This document shows, piece after piece, positions 1 through 8,180 of a stretch of 14,648 nt of DNA (position 1 is its first letter; every line of letters begins with the position of its first letter). The notes under the pieces are model-generated. The model was not told the DNA's origin, ran no database searches, and saw only the letters and a program-made list of their open reading frames with translations. The DNA is taken from contig CALAEB010000146.1 of assembly GCA_937890875.1 (NCBI GenBank), forward strand, positions 1 to 14,648, written 5' to 3'. Origin of the DNA: an uncultured Anaerolineaceae bacterium (GTDB lineage Bacteria; Chloroflexota; Anaerolineae; Anaerolineales; Anaerolineaceae). A program made the position numbers and the translations under genes.

Positions 1-1
1 C

Positions 2-841
2 AGCATCCGCAATTCGACGGCGGATGTGGAGCATGATCTGCTGGTGTTTGATAACGGAAGCTGTGAGGAAGTTAAACAATATTTGCTCGCGGAACAGGCG
101 GCCGGGCATATCCAGTACCTGCTTTTCTCCGAGAAGAATCTCGGCAAGGGCGGCGCGTGGAACATGATCCTGCAGGGCGCACCGGGAAAAATCATCGCTT
201 ATACCGACAATGACTGCCTTTTTTCGCCGGGCTGGCTTTCCAAAAGCCTGGAAATTCTGGAGACTTATCCACGTGTCGGCATGGTCACAGCCCGTCCGTT
301 CCGGACAAACCCGGACTTCTACAGCGCGACGCTGGAATGGGCGAAATCGACGCCGGAGGTGACGCTGTCTTCCGGACAGCTGGTTCCGTATGAAGTTTTT
401 CGCGAGTTTGACCTTTCTCTGGGACAGTCGGAGGAGGAAATCCGCGCGCATTACGACGCGACCGAGGATCATCAGCTGATTTATCATGGTGTACCGGCGA
501 TGGCCGGCGCGTCGCATTGGCAGTTCACCGCTTACAAAACTGTGCTGGCTGATTTTCTGCCGTTCCAGATGGACCGCCCGATGGGGCAGGTCAAACAACT
601 GGATATGCGGATGAACGAAAAAGGGTTGCTGCGTCTGATGCCGGTGGAACCGCTGGCGATGAACATGAGTAATACCACGCTGAATTTGGCTCAGACTGCC
701 GCTGCCGGCGACCTCCCCATGGAGCGCGAAACCGGGAAACGCGCGCGGTTTGTTGATTTGCCGCCGGTGAAGAAAATGCTGCTTGGCATTTACGATCGGA
801 TCTTTCATTGGTATTATGATGAAAGACCCAAAGCCGGATAA
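2..841 (+). CDS. Family 2 (GT-A fold) glycosyltransferase, 5'-truncated
   Basis: This is the C-terminal part (about 279 codons) of a nucleotide-sugar glycosyltransferase, probably acting on the cytoplasmic side of the membrane to build a surface glycan. The reading frame is open from base 2. The residues before the GTG at 26 (SIRNSTADVEHDLLVFDNGS) already form the start of the GT2 fold, so the true start lies upstream of the window and the GTG is internal. The strand ending LLVFDNGS is the usual nucleotide-binding start of GT2 enzymes. NLGKGGAWN is the second conserved stretch, and IIAYTDNDCLF carries the Asp-x-Asp metal-binding motif. No transmembrane segment is visible. The gene ends with TAA, 87 bases before the next gene. 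The fold is clear; donor and acceptor cannot be read from sequence. Confidence 0.85.
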   Translation, partial: SIRNSTADVEHDLLVFDNGSCEEVKQYLLAEQAAGHIQYLLFSEKNLGKGGAWNMILQGAPGKIIAYTDNDCLFSPGWLSKSLEILETYPRVGMVTARPFRTNPDFYSATLEWAKSTPEVTLSSGQLVPYEVFREFDLSLGQSEEEIRAHYDATEDHQLIYHGVPAMAGASHWQFTAYKTVLADFLPFQMDRPMGQVKQLDMRMNEKGLLRLMPVEPLAMNMSNTTLNLAQTAAAGDLPMERETGKRARFVDLPPVKKMLLGIYDRIFHWYYDERPKAG

Positions 842-928
842 ATCCGGAAGCGATTCGAAAGGCGGAGAACCCTTCCCGACGGGATGCGTGCTTGCTTCCT
901 GCCGAAAGGCTGTTCAGAGATTTAAGAG

Positions 929-2431
929 ATGATGGATCCAAAAGAACCCAAAACAGTTTTTATCTGTGCCGACCATGGCCTGGCGATTGTCTATTTTCTG
1001 CAGACTGATGTTGTCCGCACGCTGCTGGCCAAAGGTTTGCGTGTAGTCGTGCTGACCGATGATGGCGTGACCGACAAGGTACGCGAGCGTTTCGGGCGGG
1101 AAAATCTGTTTTTTGAAGGGCTCCGGCTCGAACGGCTGCAGGATTATTTCAAAAAAGAACATCACAACCGGCAATATTGGCTGCATTTTTTGCGCTGGAT
1201 GGGCGGATCCGACCGTGTGAACACGACCGCGATTGACAGTCATCTGCGGCAAATGGCGCATGAGACTTCCCGTAAGGGAAGACTGCTGATGCCTTTCCTG
1301 AAGGCATATATCCGACTGCTGCGAAAATCCAAATCCGCGCGCAAACGGTTAGTACGCCGGCAGATGCGGTTTACGCCGCGGATTTATGCCGATCTTTTCG
1401 AAAAATATCAACCGGTTCTGGTCATCGCCGGTACTTCCGGCTGGCGGCTGGATCGCTACCTGCTGCGCGAAGCCGCCCAAAACGGAATTGAGACCTGCAT
1501 GGCGGTGATCGGCTGGGACAATCCCAGCAGTTACCGGCTGCCGGGCGCGCCGGTACAATGGGCGAATTGCTGGTCGGCGGTGCAGCAACAGGAACTGACG
1601 GATGGCGCGGACTGGGAAGATGCCCGTGTGCATGTCGGCGGAATTCCGACCTATGACGGCTATTTCCGCCGGTCCTGGCAGCTTTCCCGCGAAGAATATT
1701 TCAAACTGCATGGATTGGATCCGCAGCGGAAGCTGCTCTCCTTTGCCTGTAGTTTTGTCACCTTTTCCCCCAATTATCAGGACGTGGAGGCGCTGGTCCG
1801 TCTGGTGACGGAAGACGCGTTAGCCGAACCCTGCCAGCTGCTGATCCGGCTGCATCCGAACCATTTCATAAAAGGTTCGCTCTATGAGGGAGAGGCCAAT
1901 CGGATCCGCGCGTTGATCGAGGGCAAAGCGCATGTTCACCTGGTCGAGCCGGTCCCGTTGGGCGGCGATCTGGGCTTTTATTCGGGCGAAGACATGCCGG
2001 AAAAATCCTCCATGATGACCTGGTCGGACGTGTTCCTGACAGTTTATTCGACTATGGTGGTGGAGACGGCGATCCATAACCGCCCGATCATCAGCGTCTG
2101 CATTGATGCGCCGGGAGGATGGAACAAAGCGGAGAAGTTTGATCTGTCACTCTCAGAAATCGGCGAATGGCCGACACACGAGCGTTTTCGTAAGGCCGGA
2201 GCCGGACGGGTGGCCTATGATCTTTCTCAGCTGCGGGAGGCAATCAATCTGTATCTGCGTGAGCCGCAAACGGATGAGGCGGAACGCAAACAGTTTATAT
2301 TGGACGAGTGTACCTTTACGGACGGGAGTGCCGGCCGGCGCAGCGGTGAATATTTTGCCGCGCTGGCGGCGCGGGCTGTGCGACATTCCGCGCCAGTTTA
2401 TCACTTTGATCCGCTCGGCGGCGGCGCTTGA
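929..2431 (+). CDS. GT-B-like glycosyltransferase / CDP-glycerol glycerophosphotransferase-like protein
   Basis: The product is a soluble protein of about 500 residues. It resembles GT-B fold transferases used in surface carbohydrate or teichoic-acid-like synthesis. The N-terminus has a Rossmann-like start (KTVFICADHG, then RVVVLTDDG). The C-terminal half has the typical LLIRLHPNHF strand, and later WSDVFLTVYSTMVVETAIHN followed by RPIISV, the pattern seen where GT-B proteins bind the nucleotide donor ('STM/E' loop after an Asp). An in-frame TAA at 923-925 fixes the start at ATG 929 or the adjacent ATG 932. A weak AAGAG lies directly before 929, which spaces better with 932. The stop codon sits inside a perfect hairpin (2425-2457). 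Family placement is by motif only; the exact reaction is unknown. Confidence 0.7.
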   Translation: MMDPKEPKTVFICADHGLAIVYFLQTDVVRTLLAKGLRVVVLTDDGVTDKVRERFGRENLFFEGLRLERLQDYFKKEHHNRQYWLHFLRWMGGSDRVNTTAIDSHLRQMAHETSRKGRLLMPFLKAYIRLLRKSKSARKRLVRRQMRFTPRIYADLFEKYQPVLVIAGTSGWRLDRYLLREAAQNGIETCMAVIGWDNPSSYRLPGAPVQWANCWSAVQQQELTDGADWEDARVHVGGIPTYDGYFRRSWQLSREEYFKLHGLDPQRKLLSFACSFVTFSPNYQDVEALVRLVTEDALAEPCQLLIRLHPNHFIKGSLYEGEANRIRALIEGKAHVHLVEPVPLGGDLGFYSGEDMPEKSSMMTWSDVFLTVYSTMVVETAIHNRPIISVCIDAPGGWNKAEKFDLSLSEIGEWPTHERFRKAGAGRVAYDLSQLREAINLYLREPQTDEAERKQFILDECTFTDGSAGRRSGEYFAALAARAVRHSAPVYHFDPLGGGA

Positions 2432-2457
2432 ATCAATTGTGCTGAATGATTCAAGCG
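2425..2457 (+). other. Perfect 11-bp stem-loop overlapping a stop codon
   Basis: CGCTTGAATCA (2425-2435) and TGATTCAAGCG (2447-2457) are perfect inverted complements with an 11-base loop. The stem contains the TGA stop of the preceding transferase gene (2429-2431). No T-run follows, so it does not fit a standard intrinsic terminator. It may be a processing or mRNA-stabilising hairpin, a weak pause site, or chance. Confidence 0.45.
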
Positions 2458-2497
2458 ATATCCTGATTCGGAACAGGAAGATTCTCTTCGAATAAAT

Positions 2498-2521
2498 AAA
2501 GCGAATAACAGAGATCGCTTT
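2498..2521 (+). other. Short intergenic stem-loop, 7-bp
   Basis: AAAGCGA (2498-2504) pairs with TCGCTTT (2515-2521) across a 10-base loop. It lies in the 145-base gap between the GT-B-like gene and the following membrane transferase gene, 40 bases after the hairpin at 2425-2457. It has only three T's at the right arm, so terminator activity is doubtful. No other element was recognised in this gap. Confidence 0.25.
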
Positions 2522-2576
2522 CCGGATAGTTTGGACTGCTGAAGCTGAACATCGAAATTTGAATTGCCGGAGGGTC

Positions 2577-4604
2577 ATGCGTTTCCTTTTCCCGTTGATT
2601 ACGCTGCTCGAATCGGCGGCGGCCATTTTTTTTCTGTGGCGGCCGGCGGAATCTGATTTGTCTCCGTTGCGGATGATGTTTGTCGGCCTGACGCTGCTGA
2701 TCACGATCGGCATTCTTCTCGGCTGGATCCTATGCACCCGCAATCCTGAAACCTCTTTCTCCCGGAAAGTCACCGGCGGCGCTTCCGCAGTCGCTTGCGG
2801 CGGGCTGGTTTTTCTGCTGTTCGGCTTGTTTTGCTTCGGGTGTGTGGCTGCGTCCACCCGGTATTATGATAACCCGGCCATCGACCGGCTTACCGCCTAT
2901 GTCCGGCAGGCCGTGCCGTTCCTGATTTTCTGCGGACTCGTCGGTATCCAACTCTTTTTATCCGTCTTTTTACATTTATTCCGACAGGAAGGGCGAATCG
3001 GCGCAGTCTGGCTGCGCTTGCTGTGGCAGGGCAGAATTGTCTGGCAACTGCTCTTAGTCGCGCTGTCCTGCCTGCTTTTGATGGCGGCTTTTCTGCCCAT
3101 CCGGCGGAATTATTACCCCGCCCATGATTATTCGATTTTCGCTTACTTCGGCCAGCAGATCCTGAAAGGACGCATCCCGTTTTCAGAGATTTGGGACCAC
3201 AAACCGCCGCTGATTTTTTATATCGACGCGCTGGGACTATTTTTGGCGGACGGATCGCTGATCGGAATCTGGGTGCTGGAATTCCTTTCCATCTTTATAG
3301 TGGCATGGATCCTGTTCAAATTGACCGCCGGATCGTTTACGGAACAGATCGCGCTGCCGGTGGTCTGCTTCGGCATTCTTCACGAAGTCCGGCTGTTCGA
3401 TTTCGGCAATTATACGGAAGAATTTTCAATGTTTTTCCAGATGCTGGCGCTGGCACTGATGTTCTCCCGCCGTTTGCAAAAACGTCCCACGCTTCGTGCG
3501 GCGCTGTCCGGGGTCTGCTGCGGACTGGCGTTTACCTGCAAGCAGAACACCATCGGATTGTGGATCGCCTGGTTTTTGGTGGAAGTCATTGAGTTGATCA
3601 GTGAACCGGCAACCCGCAGTAAAAAACGCAAGCCATTCTTCAACCGGTGGCTGATCTTCCTGAGCGGTTTTCTGTTAGTCAACGGCCTTTGGGCAGCTTA
3701 CTTCTGGTCCAAGGGTGCGCTGTGGGATTATTGGGATGTGGCGTTCCGGTATAATTTTGTGTACTCCGGCCAGAGCAGCACGGCCGGGCGGCTTGCCACC
3801 AACTGGACAACACTCACCTTTCTGCCCGGAATTTCTCCGTTTCTGCTGTTGGGCTATATCTCCTGGGGCGTTACCGCGATCGGAAGTGTCCGGCGCCTGC
3901 GGGCGTATCGCGGCTGGTTTGTGGAGAACCGGCTGCTTCTGTGGGCGCTGATCTCGCTGCCGGTTGAATTGTTTCTGGCGGGGATTTCCGGTATGAATTA
4001 CCAGCATTATTTTATCCTGTGCATCCCGCCGCTCACAGTTCTGATCGCCGCGCTCGTTCAGCGGTGCGATGCTTTTCTGCGAACCCGGTGGCGCAGCGGT
4101 TTGACGACGGTTCTGACGATCGGCTTGCTGATTGCCGCTTCATTTCCGTTGATTCCTTTGTTTCGGGAAAGTTACTTGCCGCGCAATCCGTCGGTGTATA
4201 CCAAAGCGGCGGATTTTTTACGGGAGAACAGTGAGCCGGATGATCCGGTCCAGATTTGGGGCGGCGGACTGGCGGCTTACGTGATGGCTGAACGGTCTGC
4301 GCCGACCCGGTTTTTCAACGTTCGTCCGCTTTATCTTTTCCCGGGATGGATGCAGGAAGCGCAATGGGCGCAATTCCTTTCGGATTTGATAAAAAATCCA
4401 CCCAAGTATATTCTTTATACCAACGAAAGTTATATGGCGGAAATCCCGTTCGCTGAAGATGATGGTTTTTGTACTGCAGGTCCCTTGCCGGATTATCAGA
4501 AGGACACGTACAATTATCTTTGTGGGAATTATCAATTCCGTGAGATGATTAACCCGGGAATGAATGATACCTGGGGTGTGTTTGAATACCGAAAGGAGAA
4601 ATAA
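2577..4604 (+). CDS. Multi-pass membrane glycosyltransferase, PMT_2/ArnT-like (GT39/GT83 type)
   Basis: The product is an integral membrane protein of about 675 residues, of the GT-C type that uses polyprenyl-phosphate-linked sugars outside the cytoplasmic membrane. Several hydrophobic helices occupy the first ~170 residues. They are followed by the conserved external motif: His183-Asp184 in HDYSIFAYFGQQIL, then IWDHKPPLIFYIDAL, with D207-P211 as the family's DHKPP motif. Many more hydrophobic segments follow, to about residue 525. A soluble C-terminal domain (about 530-675) contains an IWGGG loop. I chose ATG 2577 because GGAGGG (2569-2574) precedes it, although only two bases separate them. 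A TTG at 2559 in the same frame is possible and adds six residues. The downstream reductase gene starts four bases after the stop, so the two are almost certainly co-translated. Sugar and acceptor are unknown. Confidence 0.8.
   Translation: MRFLFPLITLLESAAAIFFLWRPAESDLSPLRMMFVGLTLLITIGILLGWILCTRNPETSFSRKVTGGASAVACGGLVFLLFGLFCFGCVAASTRYYDNPAIDRLTAYVRQAVPFLIFCGLVGIQLFLSVFLHLFRQEGRIGAVWLRLLWQGRIVWQLLLVALSCLLLMAAFLPIRRNYYPAHDYSIFAYFGQQILKGRIPFSEIWDHKPPLIFYIDALGLFLADGSLIGIWVLEFLSIFIVAWILFKLTAGSFTEQIALPVVCFGILHEVRLFDFGNYTEEFSMFFQMLALALMFSRRLQKRPTLRAALSGVCCGLAFTCKQNTIGLWIAWFLVEVIELISEPATRSKKRKPFFNRWLIFLSGFLLVNGLWAAYFWSKGALWDYWDVAFRYNFVYSGQSSTAGRLATNWTTLTFLPGISPFLLLGYISWGVTAIGSVRRLRAYRGWFVENRLLLWALISLPVELFLAGISGMNYQHYFILCIPPLTVLIAALVQRCDAFLRTRWRSGLTTVLTIGLLIAASFPLIPLFRESYLPRNPSVYTKAADFLRENSEPDDPVQIWGGGLAAYVMAERSAPTRFFNVRPLYLFPGWMQEAQWAQFLSDLIKNPPKYILYTNESYMAEIPFAEDDGFCTAGPLPDYQKDTYNYLCGNYQFREMINPGMNDTWGVFEYRKEK
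4592..4598 (+). promoter_or_regulatory. Ribosome binding site deciding the reductase start
   Basis: AAAGGAG lies inside the last codons of the membrane transferase gene, 10 bases before ATG 4609. It supports 4609 as the start rather than the longer in-frame option at 4564, which would overlap the upstream gene. Confidence 0.6.
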
Positions 4605-4608
4605 TCTG

Positions 4609-5652
4609 ATGATTGATGCGCATACATCCAACTTAACGACTGTTTATGCCGCCTCTCCGTCCCGCTATGACACGATGCAATACCGCCGCTGCGGCAGGAG
4701 CGGGATTAAGTTGCCGCTGCTGACACTGGGGCTCTGGCATAATTTTGACGGATATAAAAGCTTTGAAACGGCGCGCGCCATGCTCCGGCACGCTTTTGAT
4801 CATGGCATCACGCATATTGATCTGGCCAATAATTATGGGCCGCCTTACGGCTCGGCTGAAACGATCTTCGGGCAAATCTATGCTCAGGATCTGAAACCTT
4901 ACCGGGACGAGCTGTTTCTCTCTTCCAAGGCCGGGTATGACATGTGGCCCGGGCCTTACGGCGATTTCGGTTCGCGGAAGTATCTGGTTGCCAGTCTGGA
5001 TCAGAGCCTGAAGCGTATGGGTGTGGATTATGTGGATGTTTTTTACCATCACCGCCCGGATCCGGAAACGCCGCTGGAAGAAACAATGGGCGCACTGGAT
5101 CATATCGTGCGGCAGGGGAAGGCGCTTTACGCCGGAATTTCGAATTATCCGGCTGCGTTGACCGCGCATGCGGCAAAAATTCTGCGCGACCTGGGAACGC
5201 CCTGCCTGATTCATCAGCCGTCCTATTCGATCCTGAACCGTTGGACGGAAAAGGACCATCTTTTTGATGTGACGGCTGAAAATGGGATCGGTGTGATCGT
5301 TTTTTCACCGCTGCAGCGCGGATTGCTTTCCGGGCGCTATTTGGATGGGGTCCCGGAAGGCTCACGGGCCTCGCTGAATAAATTCCTGAAACGCAGCCTG
5401 ATCAACGAAGAAAGTATCACCTATATGCAGGAATTGAATGCGATCGCAAAAAGGCGCGGGCAAACGCTGGCTCAGATGGCTTTGGCCTGGGTACTGCGGG
5501 ATGAACGGGTGACCAGCGCATTATTCGGCGCCAGCAGTGTCGAACAGGTGGATGAAAATTTACACGTGCTGGAAAACCTGTCGTTCTCCGCGGAAGAACT
5601 GGCTGAGATTGATCGGGTCGCCGAGCCGTTCATGCGGCTGTTGGCCGAATAA
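4609..5652 (+). CDS. yghZ: Aldo-keto reductase, YghZ/Gpr (L-glyceraldehyde 3-phosphate reductase) type
   Basis: This is an NADPH-dependent TIM-barrel aldo-keto reductase of 347 residues, very close in length to E. coli YghZ (about 346 as I recall) and recognisable along its whole length. Shared features are MQYRRCGRSGIKLP near the start, HIDLANNYGPPYGSAE, SSKAGYDMWPGPYG, SLDQSLKRMGVDYVDVFY and LIHQPSYSILNRW. The AKR catalytic tetrad is intact: Asp71, Tyr76, Lys107 and His148. YghZ reduces L-glyceraldehyde 3-phosphate and methylglyoxal-like aldehydes in the cytoplasm. The gene sits between two membrane glycosyltransferase genes, four bases after the first. This is an odd place for a detoxification enzyme, so it may instead act on an aldehyde or keto group of a glycan precursor. 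Family assignment is strong; the native substrate is inferred. Confidence 0.88.
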   Translation: MIDAHTSNLTTVYAASPSRYDTMQYRRCGRSGIKLPLLTLGLWHNFDGYKSFETARAMLRHAFDHGITHIDLANNYGPPYGSAETIFGQIYAQDLKPYRDELFLSSKAGYDMWPGPYGDFGSRKYLVASLDQSLKRMGVDYVDVFYHHRPDPETPLEETMGALDHIVRQGKALYAGISNYPAALTAHAAKILRDLGTPCLIHQPSYSILNRWTEKDHLFDVTAENGIGVIVFSPLQRGLLSGRYLDGVPEGSRASLNKFLKRSLINEESITYMQELNAIAKRRGQTLAQMALAWVLRDERVTSALFGASSVEQVDENLHVLENLSFSAEELAEIDRVAEPFMRLLAE

Positions 5653-5682
5653 CCTGCGGAACATTCCCGCTTGCGAACCCTG

Positions 5683-7731
5683 ATGCGCGGAAAAATTCGT
5701 CCGGCCGGAATTATTCTGCTGATCAGCCTGCTGCTGGAGCTCTTTTTGTTTAATTTCCGTAGTTTTGAGCTGATCGGCAGTTATCCCTCTCAGGAAATCC
5801 ACTTTCAGCCGGCGGAGATGACAGCAACGAATGAGGATGGGATCCAAGCGTTTTCTTTCCGGGTCGATGCGCCGGAGCGGATTCCGCAGGATCTGCGCAG
5901 CGTTCAGTTCGACTTTGAAACGTCCCCGGCAGACATTATCCGCGGGACGATTCATACGGAGGAGAAAGGTTCGCTCACCGGACATGTGCGGGAGATGAAA
6001 ATCATCCCGGGCGTCGAACACAGCCGGAACGTTTATCTTTATCCGAGCGGACGGGTGACCGCAGTCACCTTCACGCTGGAAACGGCTGACCCGCAGGCTG
6101 TGCGGGTGACGTTTAACCGGCGGCTGCCGGTGCGGGTAAATGGGTTCCGGCTTTTGATAGTGTTCCTCGGGCTTGGACTGCTTTATCTCTTGCGTCCGGG
6201 CTCTCCGCTGTATCAGGTAAGGTTGAACCTGCGTGGTCGCCGGCAGCGGGCCGCGTTTCTCGCTTTGTTCGTGGTATATACAGGGTTCCTGATCTGGACG
6301 GCTGTCAGCACATACCCGGATCTGAAAACGATGCTGCGGTCCGATAATTTTGCTTTTTGGAATAAAGACCATTATCAATTATTGACGGATGCACTCATGA
6401 ACCGTTCCGTTTCGTTGGCAGCGGAACCGCCGGCCGCACTGGAAACGCTGCGGAACGCTTATGACGGCGAAGAACGCCTGCAAAACGGGATTTCCGACGC
6501 GGATATTTATTGGGATACGGCGTATTATAACGGAAAATATTATGTATATTTCGGTGTGGTTCCGGCGGTTACGATCCTGTTGCCGTTCCGGCTGCTGACC
6601 GGACGTTATCTGCTGAACGATTTTGTTGTCCTGGCCTATGCGGTCATCGGTTCGCTGGGGCTGCTGTACTGTTATTTTTGGCTGGTCTGGCGCTATTTTT
6701 CGGAGCTCTCTGCGCCCGTGGTCTGGATCGGAGCGGCGATTCTGCTGAGTTCGGCCGGCTTGGCCTGGTGCGTGCGGCGGCCGCTCTCCTACGAGCTGGC
6801 GATATCCGCCGCATTTTGTCTCTCGGTATGCGGATTGGCCTTGAATCTGAGTGCGATAGCGCATGCGCGGTTTCGGAAGGTAAAACTCTTTGCGGGCTGT
6901 CTGCTGATGGCCGCTGCGGTCGGCTGCCGACCGACTGCGTTGTTTGTCTCATTGTTCAATTTGCCGGTTGTGCTGCCGCTGCTTTTCAGCCGAAAAGAGA
7001 ACGGTCGGCTGTCTGTGGCTCCCGGTGTGCTTTTTTCCGTTGTGATTCCGTATGGCGCTGTGGCAGCCGGTTTGATGGCCTATAATTTCGCCCGTTTCGG
7101 TTCTGTGCTTGAATTCGGGCAGAATTACCAGCTGACGATTGTCGATAACCGGGCTGTCGGCAGCGGGCCGCTGCTTTCGAATGCGCTGCTGGGGGTCTAC
7201 AACCTGGTGTTCCGGGGCGGAACGATGCTGAGCAGTGATTTTCCGTTTCTGGTTCCGCCGGCGCCGCTGACTTTTGGCTTTGGCGGGACGAAATTCTGGA
7301 AGGACAGTTTCTCGGTGGCAGCGATCTGTCCGCTGGTGTATCTGCTGCTGTTCTTTCCGTATTTTCGGATGGGAATCCGCCGGCGCGGCAAGCGTTTTCA
7401 CGCGCTCTTTTTTGTCCTGGCGATCGTTCCGCTGCTGATGGCCGCGTTTGTCGGCACGACCGTGGGAACCTACCAACGATATATCATCGATTTCGCCTGG
7501 ATGCTGGTTTTGGCCGGACTGCTGGCTGCGTTTCTCTGTGCGGAACGGCTGTCCGCTGCCGGGTTAGAGCGAATGGTACAGGGTGGGCTGGTGGTTTGCC
7601 TGATGATCAGCGCGGCTTATGCCGTGGTGCTTTCCTGCGGGGAGGCGCAGCTGGATGTGAAGAATTTCTTTGAGTTCCATAATCCGATTTTGTTCAACCA
7701 GGTCGCCTATCAGTGGATGTTCTGGCTGTGA
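5683..7731 (+). CDS. Large multi-pass membrane protein, probable GT-C-like glycosyltransferase
   Basis: The product has about 682 residues. An N-terminal membrane helix (roughly residues 7-25) is followed by an extracytoplasmic beta-rich region of about 130 residues, then by a block of about ten hydrophobic segments running to the C-terminus. The external loop after the third helix contains IYWDTAYYNGKYYVYFGVVP, an Asp/Tyr-rich pattern I associate with uncharacterised large membrane proteins in surface-polysaccharide loci. Its position resembles the catalytic first loop of GT-C enzymes. No named family can be assigned. ATG 5683 is preferred; a TTG at 5671 in the same frame is possible, and neither has a strong ribosome site. 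The gene starts 30 bases after the reductase and shares its G/C-ending codon use. It is the last gene of the GC-rich cluster. It could also be a flippase- or ligase-like protein. Confidence 0.6.
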   Translation: MRGKIRPAGIILLISLLLELFLFNFRSFELIGSYPSQEIHFQPAEMTATNEDGIQAFSFRVDAPERIPQDLRSVQFDFETSPADIIRGTIHTEEKGSLTGHVREMKIIPGVEHSRNVYLYPSGRVTAVTFTLETADPQAVRVTFNRRLPVRVNGFRLLIVFLGLGLLYLLRPGSPLYQVRLNLRGRRQRAAFLALFVVYTGFLIWTAVSTYPDLKTMLRSDNFAFWNKDHYQLLTDALMNRSVSLAAEPPAALETLRNAYDGEERLQNGISDADIYWDTAYYNGKYYVYFGVVPAVTILLPFRLLTGRYLLNDFVVLAYAVIGSLGLLYCYFWLVWRYFSELSAPVVWIGAAILLSSAGLAWCVRRPLSYELAISAAFCLSVCGLALNLSAIAHARFRKVKLFAGCLLMAAAVGCRPTALFVSLFNLPVVLPLLFSRKENGRLSVAPGVLFSVVIPYGAVAAGLMAYNFARFGSVLEFGQNYQLTIVDNRAVGSGPLLSNALLGVYNLVFRGGTMLSSDFPFLVPPAPLTFGFGGTKFWKDSFSVAAICPLVYLLLFFPYFRMGIRRRGKRFHALFFVLAIVPLLMAAFVGTTVGTYQRYIIDFAWMLVLAGLLAAFLCAERLSAAGLERMVQGGLVVCLMISAAYAVVLSCGEAQLDVKNFFEFHNPILFNQVAYQWMFWL

Positions 7732-8109
7732 TTGAGAAGTGATATTCCAATGGCCTTTCACATCCATGTGGTGATGCCTGATCTGGCGAATCATTTACTG
7801 AAAAAAAAAGATTATTCAGGTTCTGTTACTTTGGCATAGTTTAGCAGACGAACGGTGACGTTTGTCTCAGATCCAACTTTGCTGTCGACCTCCACTATCT
7901 CCTAATATATACCGACAATTTATTTACGATTGCCATTTGAACCTTAGACGATCTGTTGGCATATTCTTTTTATCTGACCCCTTGGGACCAAAAACCAAAT
8001 GTTTTTCAGCTGCGAAATTGAAATCTAAATAATTAAGCTCATTTGTGAAAAGGAAGATAATATCATGCGATTATAAAGATTGTCATATAAAATCATGCCA
8101 AAACTCATA
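7732..8109 (+). other. Non-coding junction between GC-rich and AT-rich gene clusters
   Basis: This stretch carries no supportable gene. Base composition drops from GC-rich to AT-rich across it. A nine-base A-run begins at 7801, so any terminator-like T-run would be on the minus strand, but no strong stem precedes it. A 29-codon plus-strand frame at 7750-7839 lacks a ribosome site and is not called. No tRNA, attachment-site repeat or insertion-sequence end was recognised. Confidence 0.6.
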
Positions 8110-8137
8110 TTTACACGAGCCAGAGAACAGCTATAAT
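8110..8137 (+). promoter_or_regulatory. Sigma70-type promoter of the sugar operon
   Basis: TTTACA (8110-8115) is a five-of-six match to the -35 consensus. It is followed after 16 bases by a perfect -10 box TATAAT (8132-8137). Transcription would begin near 8144, about 42 bases before the regulator's GTG start, inside the first copy of the ATTGAACAAAAT repeat. This is the only convincing promoter seen between the two clusters and probably drives the whole regulator-transporter-enzyme operon. Confidence 0.7.
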
Positions 8138-8140
8138 CAG

Positions 8141-8171
8141 ATTGAACAAAATAACAACCATTGAACAAAAT
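8141..8171 (+). repeat. 12-bp direct repeat ATTGAACAAAAT, two copies
   Basis: Two identical 12-base copies lie at 8141-8152 and 8160-8171, separated by seven bases (AACAACC). They are the core of the proposed operator. Confidence 0.85.
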
Positions 8172-8177
8172 TTCAAG
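8141..8177 (+). promoter_or_regulatory. Putative SorC/DeoR-type operator: direct repeat plus palindrome
   Basis: ATTGAACAAAAT occurs twice, at 8141-8152 and 8160-8171, 19 bases apart start to start (nearly two helical turns). The second copy forms a TTGAA-N6-TTCAA palindrome (8161-8165 with 8172-8176); the first is a half-site with a degenerate right arm. The B. subtilis DeoR operator is known as an ATTGAA/TTCAAT palindrome plus a separate half-site, so this matches the family of the regulator encoded directly downstream. Covering the transcription start, it would repress the operon and the regulator's own gene. Binding is inferred. Confidence 0.65.
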
Positions 8178-8180
8178 AGG
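8175..8180 (+). promoter_or_regulatory. Ribosome binding site deciding a GTG start
   Basis: AAGAGG ends five bases before GTG 8186 and is the only good Shine-Dalgarno match near the regulator's N-terminus. It overlaps the right arm of the proposed operator palindrome by two bases. Confidence 0.6.

Noticed and set aside
591..941. Minus-strand open frames throughout the window, for example opposite the GT2 gene and opposite the large membrane protein genes
   Set aside because: They lie opposite genes with clear family motifs, lack ribosome sites and contain Arg/Pro-rich low-quality translations typical of antisense shadows in GC-rich DNA.
7794..7820. Possible terminator of the polysaccharide cluster around the A-run
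   Set aside because: The homopolymer is A on the plus strand, not T, and only weak three-to-four-pair stems surround it.
7750..7839. 29-codon plus-strand frame in the junction region starting ATGGCCTTTCAC
   Set aside because: It has no ribosome binding site, no recognisable similarity, and a length expected by chance.
7973..8003. TCTGACCCCTTGGGACC sequence resembling an insertion-sequence end
   Set aside because: No matching inverted partner, target duplication or transposase fragment was found nearby.
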